Below, piece by piece: positions 1-8,550 of a stretch of DNA of 64,000 bases. A model generated the notes under the pieces. The model was not told the origin of the DNA, ran no database searches, and saw only the letters and a program-made list of their open reading frames with translations. Within the stretch, counting starts at the first letter, position 1. Each line of letters opens with the position of its first letter. The DNA comes from JALYRV01 sp036675475 (GTDB lineage: Bacteria; Acidobacteriota; Vicinamibacteria; Vicinamibacterales; SCN-69-37): assembly GCA_036675475.1 (NCBI GenBank), contig JAKFEY010000037.1, positions 24,732-88,731 on the forward strand, read 5' to 3'. The translations under genes and the position numbers were made by a program.

Positions 1-1171
1 AGACGGCCCAGAGGGCGTACGTAAACGCCACGCCGGCAACGATCTTCATGCCGCGCGTGAGCCGGTCGGGCGCCGTGAGGAACGTCGCCAGCGAGCAGAA
101 GAGATACGGCACCAGCGTCGCGAGCGTCGACAGCAGGATGATGAAGGTGAAGACCTCGACCAGGCCGCGCGTCGAGTTCATCGCGATCAGCGACGATGTC
201 AGGATGCCCGCGATGATCATGCCGGCCACGGGCGTACCTGTCGCCGACACGCGCGAAAAGATCGATGGGAACAAGCCGTCGCGCGAGACGGCCAACGGCA
301 GCTGCCCGACGACCAGCACCCATCCGTTGAGCGCGCCGAAGCAGGAGATCGCGGCCCCCAGCGCCACGAGCCGCGCGGCCGTGTCGCCCCAGAGCGCCCG
401 CGCCGCGTCGGCAAACGGCGCCGTCGTCGTCGCCAGCGTCTCGGCAGGCACGAGCGACATCACACCGACGGTGCTGACGATGTAGATGACGCCGGCGATG
501 AGCGTGCCGATGACCGTCGCGCGGGGAATGGTGCGGCCGGGGTCGTCGATGCTGTCGGCCGGAATCGTGCCGCTCTCGAGACCCAGGAAGGCCCACAGCG
601 TGAGCGTCGCGGCCGCCGAGAGGCTGGCGGCGGCTTCGCGCGGCGTCCCCACCGGCAGCGCAAATGCGCCGCTGTCGAAGTACAGCACGCCGCCGATGCC
701 GATCACCGCCAGCGGCAGAATCTTGAGCACCGTCGTGGCCACCTGCACGCCGCCGGCCGCGCGCACGCCGGCGCTGTTGACCGCGGTGAACAGCCACACC
801 GCGCCGATCGCCAGGGCGGCGGCGCTCGCGGGCGTCCGCACGATGCCGGGAATGAACGGGTCGAGATAGCCGACGCCGGCAACCGCGAGTGCGGCGGTCG
901 CGCTCCATGCCGAGATCCAGTAGCCCCAGGCCACGAGAAATCCCGGAAGATCGCCGAACGCGCCGCGCGTATACGCGTAGAGGCCGCCCGCCGCGGGATT
1001 CGCGCGGGCCAGGTGCGCGAAGACAAACGCGAGGCACGCCGCGCCGCCGACGGTGACCAGCCACGCCGCGAGCGCGAGCCCGCCGAAGGCCGCCAGTGAC
1101 GCGGGCAGCAGGAACACGCCCGACCCGATCATGTTGCCGATGACCAGTGAGACGGCCATCCAGAAACCCAT
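1..1171 (-). CDS. APC-family amino acid permease (3' end beyond window)
   Basis: Integral membrane amino acid transporter or antiporter of the APC superfamily. The frame is open to the window edge, so the C-terminus is missing. The N-terminus shows the first-helix unwound motif GNMIGSGVFLLP (residues 11-22), typical of AdiC/YjeH-type proteins. Alternating hydrophobic helices and the loop segment AVSRDGLFP also fit the family. The ATG used lies 33 bases after hemG; an in-frame GTG six codons upstream (1189) is also possible, and neither start has a clear Shine-Dalgarno. It is the last readable gene of the heme cluster on this strand, probably cotranscribed. The substrate cannot be deduced; a link to glutamate or 5-aminolevulinate handling is only suggested by position. 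Confidence 0.8.
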   Translation of the reverse strand, partial: MGFWMAVSLVIGNMIGSGVFLLPASLAAFGGLALAAWLVTVGGAACLAFVFAHLARANPAAGGLYAYTRGAFGDLPGFLVAWGYWISAWSATAALAVAGVGYLDPFIPGIVRTPASAAALAIGAVWLFTAVNSAGVRAAGGVQVATTVLKILPLAVIGIGGVLYFDSGAFALPVGTPREAAASLSAAATLTLWAFLGLESGTIPADSIDDPGRTIPRATVIGTLIAGVIYIVSTVGVMSLVPAETLATTTAPFADAARALWGDTAARLVALGAAISCFGALNGWVLVVGQLPLAVSRDGLFPSIFSRVSATGTPVAGMIIAGILTSSLIAMNSTRGLVEVFTFIILLSTLATLVPYLFCSLATFLTAPDRLTRGMKIVAGVAFTYALWAV

Positions 1172-1203
1172 GCGGGCGGGACGCGGCACGAACAGAGGAT
1201 AGC

Positions 1204-2385
1204 TCAGCTGGCGTGCATCGCCACGAGCCGGTGAGATTCGCGGCGCGCGCGCGCGAGGAGGCCCGCCACGCCAATCTGGCCGGCGTAGTTGCCGCAGATG
1301 CCGAGCCACGGCGGCAGCGTGTCGCACGCGGCGCGCACCGCAAGGATGGTCTGGTCGTAGAGCGGCAGCGCGGCAGGCACGCGCGTGACGTGCACGGACA
1401 CCGGCGCGCCGGTACCGCCAATCAGACGCCGATCGCCCTGAATGGCGCGGGCGACCTCCGCATCATCCGCCTGCAGAACATCGGTTCCGCCGAAGATCCA
1501 CGTTTCCGATCGCAGGTTGCTGCGGCCGGTGAACGTGTCGCTGTTGAACAGCACGCCGCGCGCGCGCGCCGCGCCGGGCGGAAACAGCACGCCAAAGCCG
1601 CGCAAGTCTGTTGCCGCCGGCTCGAAGAACGCCGTGGCTGTTACGAGCGGCAGCGTCTTCACCGACCGAAGCAAAGCAGCGAGCGGCTCGAGCCCCGCGG
1701 ACGCGACGAGCCGCGCCGCCGCCGGCGCGCTGGTGCAGATCATCGTCGGCACGTCTGGTTCGATGTGTTCGAGCGACGTGTTGAAACTGAAGCGGACGCC
1801 GCGGCGCGTCAGCGCGGTGTACAGCGCGTCGATGAGTGCGCCCATGCCGGCGCGAGGCGCAGCCAGGCCGGGACGACGCCTGCGTTGACCAAGTCCAATT
1901 GCCTCGGCCGACAGGAGGCTGGCGGGCGCGGCATAGACGCCCTGCAGGGCAGGCTCCAGCACATGCTCGGTCGCCGCGCGACCAAGCGTGCGCCGGCCCC
2001 ACGCCGCCACCGATTCGCCTGCGCGCGGCGCGAACGCGCGCGTCGCCCAGCTGCTGCCGGCGCGCGCGGCCGTCGCGGCCGTTTCGAGCGGCGACAGCGG
2101 CCACCGCCGCGGTACGCCGTCGCGCACGATGTAGCGCCGCCGGCTTTCGGGGCGCGGCGTCATCAGCTCCAGCCCGAGATCCGCGAACAACTCGCGCACG
2201 TCATTGGTGCAGACCAGCGCATTGGCCGCGGTCTCGACCAGGCCGTGCGCCTCGACGCGCGTGCCGATCAGGCCGCCGGGCCGCGCCGTGGCTTCCAGCA
2301 CCTCGACATCCGCCCCGAGCGTCGAGAGATACCAGGCCGACACCAGCCCCGACAGGCCGGCGCCGGCGACGCGCACGCGCGTCAT
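1204..2385 (-). CDS. hemG: protoporphyrinogen/coproporphyrinogen oxidase (FAD)
   Basis: Oxygen-dependent, FAD-binding oxidase that aromatises the porphyrinogen ring late in heme synthesis. The N-terminal dinucleotide-binding motif GAGLSG (residues 8-13) is followed by LEATARPGG, the usual flavin amine-oxidase-superfamily context. The 393 residues are slightly shorter than the usual 450-480. The start ATG overlaps the hemN stop by four bases (ATGA), which supports translational coupling. HemY-type (protoporphyrinogen or coproporphyrinogen) specificity cannot be settled by reading. Because hemN and hemH flank the same cluster, the protoporphyrin route is the simpler reading. The symbols hemY and pgoX are also used for this family. 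Confidence 0.88.
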   Translation of the reverse strand: MTRVRVAGAGLSGLVSAWYLSTLGADVEVLEATARPGGLIGTRVEAHGLVETAANALVCTNDVRELFADLGLELMTPRPESRRRYIVRDGVPRRWPLSPLETAATAARAGSSWATRAFAPRAGESVAAWGRRTLGRAATEHVLEPALQGVYAAPASLLSAEAIGLGQRRRRPGLAAPRAGMGALIDALYTALTRRGVRFSFNTSLEHIEPDVPTMICTSAPAAARLVASAGLEPLAALLRSVKTLPLVTATAFFEPAATDLRGFGVLFPPGAARARGVLFNSDTFTGRSNLRSETWIFGGTDVLQADDAEVARAIQGDRRLIGGTGAPVSVHVTRVPAALPLYDQTILAVRAACDTLPPWLGICGNYAGQIGVAGLLARARRESHRLVAMHAS

Positions 2386-3731
2386 ATCGAGGTGGAGAAG
2401 ACCGGCGCCGCCGGCTGCGCGCGGCGGTACTCATCGTCGAAGAACGCCGCGATGTTGCGAAGGAACGGACGCCCGCGCCGCGTGACGCGCAGCGCGTGCT
2501 CGTCAATCTCCACGAGGCGATCCTCGACGAGCGGCGCGAGGAACTGGCGCGCATCGGCCGCTTCGCCCGCATCGAGCGGCGCCTCGAAGGCGGTCATCAG
2601 CGCGAGGATTTGATCGCGGCGGCGCTGCTCGCGCGCCGTGAGCTGGTGGCCGCGATGCGTCGGCAGTTCGCCTGCTTCGACGCGGCGCTGGTAGACCGGC
2701 AGCACCTTTTCGTTCTGGTGATAGCAGTCCGGCGTCTCCGAGATCGCGCTGACGCCCAGCCCCAGCAGCACGTCGGTGCGGACGTCGGCGTAGCCCATGA
2801 AGTTGCGGTGCAGCCGGCCCGCCGCCGCGGCGCGCGCCAGGCCATCGTCAGGCCGCGCGTAGTGGTCGAGGCCGATCTCGACGTAGCCCCCAGCGAGCAG
2901 GCGCGTGCGGATGATCTCGGCGAGCGCGCGCTTGTCGGCGCCGGCCGGCACCTGGTCGTCGCGGAACTTCCGCTGCGCCGGCTTGATCCACGGCACGCGC
3001 GCGAAGCCATAGACGGCGAGCCGATCGGGCGCGAGGTCAATCAGGGCATCGGCCAGCGCGCGCATCGAGTCCGGCGTCTGACCAGGCAGCCCGTAAATGA
3101 CGTCGATGTTGATCGATTCGAAATTCATGCGGCGCGCGTTGGCGCACAGCTCCGCGGTGAGCTCCAGCGGCTGATGCCGGTTGACGAGGCGCTGCACCTC
3201 GGGATCGATGTCCTGCACGCCAAACGAAATGCGGCGGAAGCCGTGCGCGGCCAGCACCTCGAGATGCTCGGCGGACGTTACCCGCGGGTCGGCCTCGAGC
3301 GACGCCTCGAAAATGTCGGAGCGCAGCGGCAGCCGCTCCTGCAGCCCGCCGGCGAGCCGGCCGAGTACTTCCGGCGACAGGAATGTGGGCGTGCCGCCGC
3401 CGATGTGCACCTGCCGCACGGGGCGGGTCGCGAGCTCGGGAACGGCCGCGAGATGGCGATCGAGCTCCGACAACACGAGATTCACATACGGCGTTTCGTG
3501 ATCGTGATTGCGCGTGATCACGTTGTTGCACCCGCAGAACGTGCAGAGCGACTGGCAGAACGGCACGTGCACGTAGAGCGCGAGCGACGATGAATCGCCG
3601 GCCAGCGCGTCGCGAATTGATTGCAGCCACGTGTCTTCCGGCGGTGTCTCGCGCCAGTGCGGCACCGGGGGATAACTCGTGTATCGCGGCACGGCGACGT
3701 CATACCGCGCGAACAGCTCCGTCATCGTCAT
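2382..3731 (-). CDS. hemN: oxygen-independent coproporphyrinogen III oxidase (radical SAM)
   Basis: Radical SAM enzyme that decarboxylates coproporphyrinogen III to protoporphyrinogen IX. The HemN-type cluster motif CxxxCxxCxC is present as C59, C63, C66 and C68. It is followed by the SAM-binding GGGTP segment. The C-terminal HemN domain is present and the length (449 residues) is normal. An open frame extends about 135 codons upstream into hemE, but the start MTMTELFARY overlaps the hemE stop by four bases (ATGA), as do neighbouring junctions, so that start is preferred. The N-terminal RYTSYPPVPHW matches the family. Confidence 0.93.
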   Translation of the reverse strand: MTMTELFARYDVAVPRYTSYPPVPHWRETPPEDTWLQSIRDALAGDSSSLALYVHVPFCQSLCTFCGCNNVITRNHDHETPYVNLVLSELDRHLAAVPELATRPVRQVHIGGGTPTFLSPEVLGRLAGGLQERLPLRSDIFEASLEADPRVTSAEHLEVLAAHGFRRISFGVQDIDPEVQRLVNRHQPLELTAELCANARRMNFESINIDVIYGLPGQTPDSMRALADALIDLAPDRLAVYGFARVPWIKPAQRKFRDDQVPAGADKRALAEIIRTRLLAGGYVEIGLDHYARPDDGLARAAAAGRLHRNFMGYADVRTDVLLGLGVSAISETPDCYHQNEKVLPVYQRRVEAGELPTHRGHQLTAREQRRRDQILALMTAFEAPLDAGEAADARQFLAPLVEDRLVEIDEHALRVTRRGRPFLRNIAAFFDDEYRRAQPAAPVFSTSI

Positions 3732-4753
3732 CCGAACACCTCGCGCACCGTCTCGACAAAGGCGCGCACGTGCGCCTCGGGCGTGCGAGGCAGCACGCCG
3801 TGGCCGAGCCCGCAGATCCACCCGCGCCGCTGCTCGACGCTCAGCTCCTGCAGCGGCTCGAGGTACATCCGCAAGGCCAGGCGGAACTGCGCCTCGGGCA
3901 GCTGCAGCAGCGCGGGATCGAAGTTGCCTTGCACGAAGCCCTGCGCGCGCCCGGCGAGAAGCTTCGCCATGGACCACCGGCCGTCCACGCCGATGCCGCA
4001 CCACGGCGCCGACGCGAACACGGGCGCGCGCAGCTGATCGGGGTGCGAGGCCTTGGCGTAATACCCGACGCGTCCGGGAAACGACGCAGCCAGCGCGGCG
4101 AGATCCGGCGCGACGAACTCCGAAAACGTTTCGCACGCCAGCTCGCCCGCGGCCGTGTCGAAAATCATCACGAGGTCCGCGCCCGCGTCGAGCTGCATGC
4201 GGATGGTTTCCACCAGCAGCGGCACGCAGACGGCGGCAAACCGCGCATAGAGTTCAGGCGACGACTTCGCAAGCGTCAGCGCGCCGGCGTGCGAGCCCTC
4301 GACGGCATAGACGAACAGCGTCCACGGACCGCCGACAAATCCGATCAGGCCCTTGCCCGGATCGAGCCGCTCTCGCGTCGCTCTCATCGCCTCGCCTTGG
4401 AAGCGCAGCAGCGGCGCGGCTTCGGGCCACGGGCGGAACGACGCCAGCCGCTCGTGTGTGAGGTGCCCATCCAGCTTCGGGGGCCCCTCGTCATAGCTGA
4501 GGCCAAACCCGAGCGCCTCGAGTGGAAACAGCAGGTCGCTGAACAGAATGGCCGCGTCGAAGTCGAAGTCTTCGATCGAGTTCATCGCCACCTGTGCCGA
4601 CAACTCGGGCTCGCGGCAGAGTGTGTCGAAGCGATGCCGCGCGCGCAGCGCCTGATACCGCTGCTGATACCGGCCCGCCTGCCGCATCATCCAAATCGGC
4701 GGCACCGGTGTCGGCTCACCGCGCAGCGCCCGCAAGAAACGTCCGTCGGTCAT
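3728..4753 (-). CDS. hemE: uroporphyrinogen decarboxylase
   Basis: Converts uroporphyrinogen III to coproporphyrinogen III, with no cofactor. The hallmark substrate-binding segment MRQAGRY lies at residues 23-29 and an AAILFSDLL segment follows. The 341 residues match the family (about 340-360). An upstream in-frame ATG at 4768 would add five residues. The ATG chosen overlaps the TGA of the response regulator gene by four bases (ATGA), the junction style of this whole operon. Confidence 0.94.
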   Translation of the reverse strand: MTDGRFLRALRGEPTPVPPIWMMRQAGRYQQRYQALRARHRFDTLCREPELSAQVAMNSIEDFDFDAAILFSDLLFPLEALGFGLSYDEGPPKLDGHLTHERLASFRPWPEAAPLLRFQGEAMRATRERLDPGKGLIGFVGGPWTLFVYAVEGSHAGALTLAKSSPELYARFAAVCVPLLVETIRMQLDAGADLVMIFDTAAGELACETFSEFVAPDLAALAASFPGRVGYYAKASHPDQLRAPVFASAPWCGIGVDGRWSMAKLLAGRAQGFVQGNFDPALLQLPEAQFRLALRMYLEPLQELSVEQRRGWICGLGHGVLPRTPEAHVRAFVETVREVFG

Positions 4754-5415
4754 TGCTCTGCCGTCCATTGATAGCCGACGCCGCGCACCGACTGAATCAG
4801 CTGCTCGTCGGCATCCAGCGCCTGGCGCAGGCGGACGATGGCGTTGTCGACGCCGCGCGGGGTGGGGAAGCGATGCTCGCCCCAGACCTTGTCGAGAATT
4901 TCCGATCGCGGCACCACGCGCGGCGCCGCGTCGACCAGCAGCTTCAGCACCTGGCAGTCGCGCGCCTGCAGCTGCACCCGTGTGGTGCCGCGGCTGACGG
5001 TCATGGCGCCGAAATCGATCTCGCTGCCGCCGGCCTTGACGATGCGCTGGGCGCGCTGGCGGGCGAGCACATGTCGCACGCGAAGCATGAATTCCTTGAG
5101 GTGAAACGGCTTCGGCAGGTACTCGTCGGCGCCGATTTCAAAGCCTTCGAGCCGGTTCTCTGCCGAGTTGAGGGCCGTCATGAACATGATGGGCGCCGCG
5201 CTGCGGCCGCGCAGCTCGCGCGCCAGGCCGAAGCCGGACCCGTCGGGCAGCTTCACATCCACGATGGCGAGGTCCCAGGTGCTGGTGTCGAACAGCGCGC
5301 GCGCATCGCGCACGCTGCGCGCCCAGTCGACGGTCAGGCCGTCTTTCTGCAGACGTTCGGCGAGCGTCTGTCCGAGCGATTCATCGTCTTCGATCAGGAG
5401 GATGCGCCGCGTCAC
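4750..5415 (-). CDS. OmpR-family response regulator within the heme operon
   Basis: Two-component response regulator, 221 residues. The receiver domain (about 1-118) has the acidic pair E9-D10, phospho-acceptor D53 and the conserved lysine in KPF (K102). A winged-helix DNA-binding domain follows (about 130-218), with the typical ending SVRGVGYQW. It starts with GTG overlapping the kinase stop by four bases, and its own stop overlaps the hemE start. Placement between hemL and hemE suggests that it senses a signal tied to heme or precursor status and may control this operon. That is inference from position. Confidence 0.93.
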   Translation of the reverse strand: MTRRILLIEDDESLGQTLAERLQKDGLTVDWARSVRDARALFDTSTWDLAIVDVKLPDGSGFGLARELRGRSAAPIMFMTALNSAENRLEGFEIGADEYLPKPFHLKEFMLRVRHVLARQRAQRIVKAGGSEIDFGAMTVSRGTTRVQLQARDCQVLKLLVDAAPRVVPRSEILDKVWGEHRFPTPRGVDNAIVRLRQALDADEQLIQSVRGVGYQWTAEQ

Positions 5416-6284
5416 GCCGCGCCCTCCTTCAGGTCGAGCACGATCGCAAAGCCGGGCGAGGCCGCATCATCGATGACGAGGCGGCCGTCCATGCGCGACA
5501 GCAGACGCTGCGAGATGTAGAGCCCCACGCCGGTGCCGCTGGTCGATGACACGCGCTCGAACGGCGCCGTCAGCGTGCGGCCCACACCCTGCGGCGCCCC
5601 CTGCCCATCGTCGGCCACCCGCACGGCGAGGCGCCCGGGGTGCCGGGAGCCTGACACCGTGACGCGGCGCGCGCGGCCGTGCACGGCGGCGTTCTGCAGC
5701 AGGTTGCGGAGTACGCCGAGCAGCGCGCGCTCGTCCCCTTTGGCGACGAGGCCGGGCTCGATCGCGACATCAAGCTCCGGCCAGTCCATGGCCGCGCGCG
5801 CGGCGAGGTCGCTGATGTTCACGTTCTCGGACTGAAGGCGCGCATCCGGCTGCGCAAAGTGCAGCGAGTTGTCGAGCTGCAGCTCCAGCCGCACGGTGTC
5901 TTTCGTCAGGCGTTCGAGGCTGCGTGTCGCAGGCGACCCGGCGAAGTCCTCCTGCAGGCTTTCGGCCTGCAGGCGCAGGCTCGCGAGCGCGGTCTTCAGG
6001 TCGTGCGTGAACGCGGTGAAGAAGTCCTGCACGCGCCGGCGCCGCTCCTGCTCGCTGCGAATCGCGCGAACCAGCGCGATGCCGCCGCCGAGCAGCAACG
6101 CGATGAAGACCACGCCTTCCCACAGCAGCATGCGCTGCACGTGCGCGGCGCGGGCGGACATGCCGGCGGCCTGCTGCAGCTCGCGCGCCTGCGACAGCCC
6201 GAACAGCAGCCACCATGCGGCGAGCGACACCGTCATGGCCAGCCACACCACGGCCAGTACGTAACGCAGGTTGCCGGGTCTCAT
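5412..6284 (-). CDS. sensor histidine kinase within the heme operon
   Basis: Membrane-bound sensor kinase, 290 residues. Two predicted membrane helices (about 9-30 and 53-73) bracket a very short periplasmic segment of roughly 20 residues, so it probably senses within or near the membrane or through a partner. The phospho-acceptor H94 is in FTHDLKT (HisKA box). The ATPase domain shows an N-box (RNLLQNAAVHG), G1 (ADDGQGAP) and G2 (GTGVGLYI). No HAMP or PAS domain is evident. It is coupled by ATGA overlap to hemL upstream and by GTGA overlap to its cognate regulator downstream. Confidence 0.92.
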   Translation of the reverse strand: MRPGNLRYVLAVVWLAMTVSLAAWWLLFGLSQARELQQAAGMSARAAHVQRMLLWEGVVFIALLLGGGIALVRAIRSEQERRRRVQDFFTAFTHDLKTALASLRLQAESLQEDFAGSPATRSLERLTKDTVRLELQLDNSLHFAQPDARLQSENVNISDLAARAAMDWPELDVAIEPGLVAKGDERALLGVLRNLLQNAAVHGRARRVTVSGSRHPGRLAVRVADDGQGAPQGVGRTLTAPFERVSSTSGTGVGLYISQRLLSRMDGRLVIDDAASPGFAIVLDLKEGAA

Positions 6285-7567
6285 GGCGTGGCGGCCGCCT
6301 GCGCCGCGGCGGCCAGTGCCTCGGTGGCGGCGGCCAGCGCTGCGTCATCGTGCGCCAACGACAGGAAGCACACTTCGAAGCCGGAGGGCGGCAGGTACAC
6401 GCCGCGCGTCAGCGCTTCGTGAAAGAAGCGCGAAAACCACGCGCCCTGTTCAGCGGGAATCTGATCGAGTGTCGCGGGCTGCGCATCGCGCGTCGCGGTC
6501 AGCCAGAAGATCGAACCGCGCCGGACGATGCCGGGGCCTGAGGGCAGGGCGGCGAAGCGGGCGGCGAGGCCGTCGCAGAACTGCGCCGTGCGCTCGTCAA
6601 GTGTCTGCCAGCCGTCGAGCCGTTCCATCTTTTCGAGGCCCGCGAGGCCGGCGCGCACGGCGACGGGGTTCGCGCTCAGCGTACCGGCCTGATAGACCGG
6701 ACCGGCCGGCGCGACCTGATCCATGAATGGCTTTGTCCCCGCGTATGCCGCCAGTGGAAACCCTCCACCGATCACTTTGCCATAGCAGGCGAGGTCCGGG
6801 GTGATTCCGAGCGCGCCCGACATGCCGGTCAAGCCCGTGCGGAAGCCGCTGATCACTTCGTCCATGATCAGCAGCGCGCCGGCCTGGCGGCAGCGATCCG
6901 CGAGGTGTTGCAGAAACGCGGCGCGCTGCGGCAGCAGCCCGTAGTTGGCGGGCAGCGGCTCGATGATGGCTGCCGCAATGCGCGAGCCATGCGCCTCGAA
7001 CACCGCATCCAGCGCGCGGTCATCGTCGAGCGATGCCACCAGCGTGTCGTCAGTGACTGACGCGGAAAGGCCCGCGCTGGACGCCGCCGACGCGCCGGCG
7101 AGGCCGCTGCCGGCTTTCACCAGCATGCTGTCGGCATGGCCGTGATAGCAGCCTTCGAATTTGAGGATGACGCTGCGGCCGGTCGCGGCGCGCGCGACGC
7201 GCAGCGCCGACATCACGGCTTCGGTGCCCGACGAGACGAAGCGGACGCGATCGAGAAAAGGCAGCCGCGCCAGCAGCCACTCCGCCAGCTGCACCGAGTA
7301 CGGCTCCGCCGCGCCGTACGACCAGCCATCGTCCATCGCGCGCACGGCCGCGGCGCGTACGTCGGGATCACGGTGACCCAGAATCAGCGGACCGAAACTC
7401 ATGCAGAAGTCGACGTAGCGGCGCCCCTCGATGTCTTCGAGATACGCACCCTCCGCGCGCGCCACGTACACCGGTGTGCCGCCGACGCTGCGGAACGATC
7501 GCACGGGACTGTGCACGCCGCCGGGCGCCGCGTCCAGCGCGCGCGCGTGCCACGAGACGCTGTTCAT
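6281..7567 (-). CDS. hemL: glutamate-1-semialdehyde 2,1-aminomutase
   Basis: PLP-dependent aminomutase that makes 5-aminolevulinate in the C5 pathway. The 428 residues are normal. Class-III aminotransferase features include FVSSGTEAVMSALR, the IMDEVISGFR segment (PLP-contacting Asp) and the Schiff-base lysine in CYGKVIGGGFP. The open frame extends 27 codons upstream, but the start MNSVSW overlaps the hemB stop by four bases (ATGA) and fits the family N-terminus. It acts directly after HemA on the same intermediate. Confidence 0.94.
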   Translation of the reverse strand: MNSVSWHARALDAAPGGVHSPVRSFRSVGGTPVYVARAEGAYLEDIEGRRYVDFCMSFGPLILGHRDPDVRAAAVRAMDDGWSYGAAEPYSVQLAEWLLARLPFLDRVRFVSSGTEAVMSALRVARAATGRSVILKFEGCYHGHADSMLVKAGSGLAGASAASSAGLSASVTDDTLVASLDDDRALDAVFEAHGSRIAAAIIEPLPANYGLLPQRAAFLQHLADRCRQAGALLIMDEVISGFRTGLTGMSGALGITPDLACYGKVIGGGFPLAAYAGTKPFMDQVAPAGPVYQAGTLSANPVAVRAGLAGLEKMERLDGWQTLDERTAQFCDGLAARFAALPSGPGIVRRGSIFWLTATRDAQPATLDQIPAEQGAWFSRFFHEALTRGVYLPPSGFEVCFLSLAHDDAALAAATEALAAAAQAAATP

Positions 7568-8550
7568 GCGCCCAGCCCCAGCCGCCGCGCGTGCCGCGCG
7601 CCATACGTAATCAGGTACGACGCGCCGGCGCGCCGGAAGACATGCCACGTTTCGAGCAGGGCCGCGTCGAAATTCGTGAGGCCGCGCTCGGCGAGCAGCG
7701 TTAGCGCAGCGAATTCGCCGCTCACCTGATACGCGCCGGTGAGCATGCCGGTGGCTTCGCGAATCGGCGCAATCAGATCGATCGACGTCATGCCCGGCTT
7801 CACCATCAGCAGATCGGCGCCTTCGGCCGCGCAGCGCACGCTCGAGGCCAGCGCGTCGGTGCGCGCGCGCACATCAATCTGATACTGCCGGCGATCACCG
7901 AACTGCGGCGCCGACGCGGCGGCCTCGCGAAAGGGGCCGTACATCTGGCTCGCGAACTTCGTGCTGTAGCTCATGATCGGCACATGTCCGTGCCCGGCAT
8001 CATCGAGCGCGGCGCGAATGTGCGCCGTGCGCCCGTCCATCATGTCGCTCGGGCTCACGCCGTCGGCGCCGGCATCCACCATCGAGACGGCCGACGCGCT
8101 CAGCGCCGAAAGCGTGGCGTCGAGATCGATGCCGCCTTTGGCATCGAACAGGCCGCAATGTCCCGTCGGTGTCGCGGCGCAGAGGCACACATCCACCCAC
8201 ACATGCGCGGCGTCGCCAACCGCGCGCTTGATCGCCGCCGCGGCGCGCGCGCCGTGCGCCGACCATCCGCGGGCGTCCTTCGACGCCGGCACGGGGAAGA
8301 GCAGGAAATGGCGCACGCCGCTCTGCACGTCACGCGCCGCGGCATCCGCGGCAGCCGCAATCCCAAGGCGCGCGTTGTCGCCGAGGCCCGTAATGGCCTG
8401 CGGCTCTGCAAGGTCTTCGACGATGAAGAGCGGCTGGATCAGATGCGCCTGGGTGAACGTGGTCTCGGATGTGAGATCGCGCAGGTGCGCCGAGTGGCGC
8501 AGGCGCATCCGCGACCAGGCGGCGCGTGTCGTGGCAGATGTCAGTGTCAT
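7564..8550 (-). CDS. hemB: porphobilinogen synthase (zinc-type ALA dehydratase)
   Basis: Condenses two 5-aminolevulinates to porphobilinogen. The zinc-binding cysteines are present as C122, C124 and C132 in VCLCAATPTGHCG. The two active-site lysines lie in SYSTKFAS (K198) and MVKPGM (K251). The 328 residues are normal. The start overlaps the hemC stop by four bases. The frame is open much further upstream, but only this start gives the family N-terminus (RLRHSAHLRDLTSET). Confidence 0.95.
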   Translation of the reverse strand: MTLTSATTRAAWSRMRLRHSAHLRDLTSETTFTQAHLIQPLFIVEDLAEPQAITGLGDNARLGIAAAADAAARDVQSGVRHFLLFPVPASKDARGWSAHGARAAAAIKRAVGDAAHVWVDVCLCAATPTGHCGLFDAKGGIDLDATLSALSASAVSMVDAGADGVSPSDMMDGRTAHIRAALDDAGHGHVPIMSYSTKFASQMYGPFREAAASAPQFGDRRQYQIDVRARTDALASSVRCAAEGADLLMVKPGMTSIDLIAPIREATGMLTGAYQVSGEFAALTLLAERGLTNFDAALLETWHVFRRAGASYLITYGARHARRLGLGA